The notes beneath the pieces were generated by a model. It had not been told where the DNA came from. It did not search any database and saw only the letters and a list, made by a program, of their open reading frames with translations. Below, piece after piece: positions 61,444-64,000 of a stretch of 64,000 bases of DNA (positions are counted from its first letter, which is position 1; each line of letters opens with the position of its first letter). The stretch spans positions 590,887 through 654,886 of the forward strand of contig NC_052356.1 in NCBI RefSeq assembly GCF_009727055.1. Reading direction: 5' to 3'. This stretch comes from Benincasa hispida. Its lineage: Eukaryota > Streptophyta > Magnoliopsida > Cucurbitales > Cucurbitaceae. The position numbers and the translations under genes are program-made.

Positions 61444-62429
61444 TCAGTAGAGTCCCTTGGGAGTACCAAAAACCTCCCATTGAGACATAAACAAAGCCAT
61501 CAAAATCAACAAAACACAAATCACAACTCGACCATAGCCTCCCATAATGCCCCCGGACGAGGCTGTGTTCATCGGCCGGCTTTGACATAGTTCTGTGGAA
61601 CAAAGCCTTGGTTTCTCAACCTTGTTTCTGTAATCACCAATTTCCATACTCTCTAACTTCTTTCCTCCAATGGCTTCTCTCCTTTTCAACCTGATTCTCC
61701 GATTAGCAGAGCCTTGGTTCGGTGGCCATTCGAAAACATCATTGGCCTCGTGCTGGGATCTTCTCTCTGTGTCTGATCTATGGAAAATCAGTGGTAAAGG
61801 ATCCGAAGCAGCACCAAAAGGTACAGTGTCCAGGTTTATAATGTCATCTTTTAGTATGTCGGAGTAGAAATCATCAGAACCATAATCCTAAATACAATAA
61901 AGCGCAACTATTAGTCAATAAGTTGAAGAGAGTTTCATTTACAAAAAATTGCCTCAATAAACATGCAACCTTTCTTTCTCCAAGAAATCATTTCATGTTT
62001 CCTAATTCTACATAGGAGATTTAATCAGTTGAAGTCCTAAACAAAGCTAACACATTCCAATTAAATTTATAGCTTAAAAATCCAAACCCCTCCTCATTCA
62101 GGAGATGAAATGAGATTTGAGAATCTGTAGTCAACATTTTCTATCTTAAGATCAGTAAAAGGAGTGCCTTGAAATTTGCAGATCCATTGCACAAAAGTCA
62201 GTACGAAGAACAGGATGTTGGAATTTACCTTCTGATCGTGATCACCCAAGGACTCAACAGGTGCGGTTTCAGCTGCATCTTTTTGGTTGGATTCAGATGT
62301 AGAATCTACCTGCTCGCTAGAATGAGTTTGCAAAGAGGATAAATGCATTCGACTAGAAGAAGCTCGGTTTGAACAACTATGTTGACGAAATTCGTTATTC
62401 CTCCTGAGGCGACAAACAACTAGAAAATC
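61444..62429 (-). CDS. Membrane-tethered NAC transcription factor, last two exons (5' part outside window or not found)
   Basis: The last exon (61887-61444, 147 codons plus TGA) starts DYGSDDFYSDILKDDIINLD, has ANRRIRLKRRE (the RIRL motif common in membrane-bound NACs) and ends with one hydrophobic segment (VVICVLLILMALFMSQW, residues 121-137 of the exon) eight or so residues before the stop. The exon before it (62429-62229, 67 codons) starts DFLVVCRLRRNNEFRQHS, the end of a NAC DNA-binding domain. Splice signals fit: acceptor CAG at 62432-62430, donor GTAAAT at 62228-62223, acceptor TAG at 61890-61888; both introns are phase 0 and both frames are open. Such factors are held in a membrane until the anchor is cut and then enter the nucleus. 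The rest of the NAC domain is not visible upstream. Expression is not shown. It is the only apparently intact host coding sequence here. Confidence 0.75.
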
Positions 62430-64000
62430 CTGCACCATACGAAAGAGATTCCATTTTTATAAGAATTCAAAATGCTTACTATACAAACAAAGGTAAAAGA
62501 AGAGCAACTGTTCTTCTAAATAAAACCTATAGGATAGGTTATTGAATGAATCAACTTGAAGTTTCATTGTGAAAATATATCAGTGACTACTATCGAAGGA
62601 ATGAATTTTTTTTAAGAAACAAAAAACCTCTTTACTCAGCATCATCGTAGCATTGTTGCTCAGCAAATTTCTCAATGGAAAAAATCAAGCAACATACTTC
62701 AAACCAAACTGTGAGTCCTCGATTGCAAAAACTTACCTGAGGTAATTATGTGACCAAACATGGGGTAGTTGCGTCAGGTATGATCGTACAAATGGAGCAA
62801 ATACAGTGGGAGGTTTATATTTCAGTTTTATGCTTTACTTTCGTGTGTGGAATGAATTTCAGAGACTATTTTAACCTAAGCACCTTGGAGAACCACACCC
62901 TAAAAGCTAGCTATTGAGGTGGGAGAGCCAAGCCACATAAGTACCACATTGGTCATCCCATTCTAAACAATGTGGGACAAAGGCATCCCATACTACCTTA
63001 GTAACAATACCCCATCCCTGGAAAGCCGATGTCCCGACCGCTACTCCGACGGTACTTCACTTGGTCATGCCCGGTCAAAACCCTCAACCGGCCAGTTCCA
63101 CTCCGAAATGTCAACAACCGGCTCTGATACCATTGGTAGGTACTTAAGCACCTTGGAGAACCACACCCCAAAAGCTAGCTATTGAAGTGGGAGAGCCAAG
63201 CCACTTAAGCACCACATTGGTCATCCCATTCTAACTAATGTGCGACAAAGGCATCTCATACCACTTTGGTTCCTAACAAGAGAACCCAAGAACACAAAGG
63301 ACAAACAAATAGACTAAAAGATAGAATTATATTGCAATATACATGAAGAAATTACAATATACCATAGCCTTTCGAGAGGGCTACTCTCTCCCTCAATTAC
63401 TCAAAGGAAATTCCCACAACTTACGCAAAAGATAACATATCCCAAAATACACAGACTAAAGCAACATAAACAACTAAACACTAAGGACTGAATAACAAGT
63501 ATTAATAATTGGGGCAGAACAGTAATATACCTGTGAGATAGGAAAAAGAATATCAATGAAGAGCCCTAAAAACCGAGTCACCCAATTAATGTTAAGTTAT
63601 AACGTTCAAATTTCAAGATTGTCAGATTTTATTTTCCCATTCCCCCATTATGTACTTTATTTCCTTCTCTTGCATGTGACTCTTCATTTCTCAGCGTTTA
63701 GACTTTTTGTTTTTCATTTTCTTCTTGCTCTTCCCATTTTCTATTTTTCTCCTTCCCTTTTCTTTTTGTTTCACTTTCATACACGATAAGCATAGGCATC
63801 CACGAAAGTTTCTTCTCTGGTCCTTGCTGCCAACGCCAATCGCTGACAAGAAACCAACTCCTTACCGACTAATCACGAATGACAATATTTTTCGTTTTAA
63901 ACTTTCTTTAAAAAAAAATCCTTGAATAGAAAGTTTTGATTTACTCCAATTTATACAATTCAACCTTTTAAATTGCACAATTCATCTCATTCTCGATTCA
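62430..64000 (-). other. Intron or upstream region of the NAC gene, with repeat insertions
   Basis: No NAC subdomain A-D coding sequence is found up to the window end on the minus strand, so the earlier exons lie beyond 64000 or are lost. The region carries a direct repeat pair (62878-62995 and 63146-63263), a stretch ending TTGGTTCCTAACA (reverse TGTTAGGAACCAA, an LTR-like start) and T-rich sequence from 63600. Confidence 0.5.
62878..63263. repeat. Pair of ~118-bp direct repeats 268 bp apart
   Basis: AAGCACCTTGGAGAACCACA starts at 62878 and again at 63146; both copies continue through AAAGCTAGCTATTGA, GGGAGAGCCAAGCCAC and CCACATTGGTCATCCCATTC with few changes. A GC-richer spacer (CCGATGTCCCGACCGC) lies between. 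This looks like a non-autonomous mobile or LTR-derived repeat, family not identified. Confidence 0.75.

Noticed and set aside
61670..61867. 65-codon plus-strand frame MASLLFNLILRLAEPW
   Set aside because: It lies opposite the last NAC exon, whose frame, splice sites and membrane segment explain the sequence better.
62700..62830. Possible extra exon with a CAG/GTAAGT donor on the minus strand (about 62737)
   Set aside because: The short open stretch before the donor has no NAC similarity and no credible acceptor; too weak to annotate.
63540..63600. Minus-strand NWVTRF as a possible NAC subdomain D (NWV motif)
   Set aside because: The surrounding translation shows no other NAC residues and no open frame upstream.

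Overview
This is nuclear DNA of a flowering plant (eudicot-like). It contains plant Ty1/copia and Ty3/gypsy LTR retrotransposons with plant-type primer sites (tRNA-iMet and tRNA-Asp), a plant-specific Transposase_32-type domain, and the 3' end of a spliced NAC-family gene. A cucurbit origin is a guess only. There are no rRNA or tRNA genes and no CRISPR. Apart from the NAC gene, every recognisable coding stretch is a broken retroelement.

Layout. 1-8832: a gypsy element with gag and a second Transposase_32 ORF but no pol; its 5' LTR is cut by the window edge. 8833-11916: non-coding, with an old LTR remnant. 11917-17944: a copia element with matching LTRs, its gag deleted, and its RT split by a 2.6-kb solo gypsy LTR. 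17945-20240: AT-rich, simple repeats. 20240-25195: a copia leader fragment, a gypsy LTR and a reversed copia LTR fragment. 25196-39258: copia element A (LTR, very long leader, gag, pol, LTR), interrupted by three insertions: a solo gypsy LTR with a perfect AATGT target duplication, a 726-bp foreign segment in gag, and a reversed solo gypsy LTR with a perfect GGAAC duplication. 39259-43417: the 3' half of a second copy of the same copia family, carrying a reversed solo copia LTR. 43418-50706: copia element B with gag only, its 5' LTR a mosaic of two LTR types. 50707-53749: a decayed copia LTR pair. 53750-56100: a reversed gypsy fragment with a second Transposase_32 domain. 56330-59560: an Athila-like gypsy remnant. 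59560-60990: a reversed copia RT/RNase H relic. 61444-62429: the last two exons of a NAC transcription factor with a C-terminal membrane anchor (minus strand), followed by a repeat-bearing intron to the window end.

The most important observations are: (1) an exact 38-bp head-to-head Tn5 mosaic-end (mate-pair junction) sequence at 27684-27721, flanked by an identical 113-bp duplication, which is an assembly artefact; (2) arrays of a self-complementary motif around CGATCG shared by LTRs and leaders of unrelated retroelement families; (3) a pol-less gypsy lineage with a Transposase_32 ORF present twice; (4) a clean foreign insert inside copia gag; and (5) several recombination scars (microhomology chimera, mosaic LTR, head-to-head LTRs). 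Nesting gives a relative order: copia family first, gypsy solo LTRs later.
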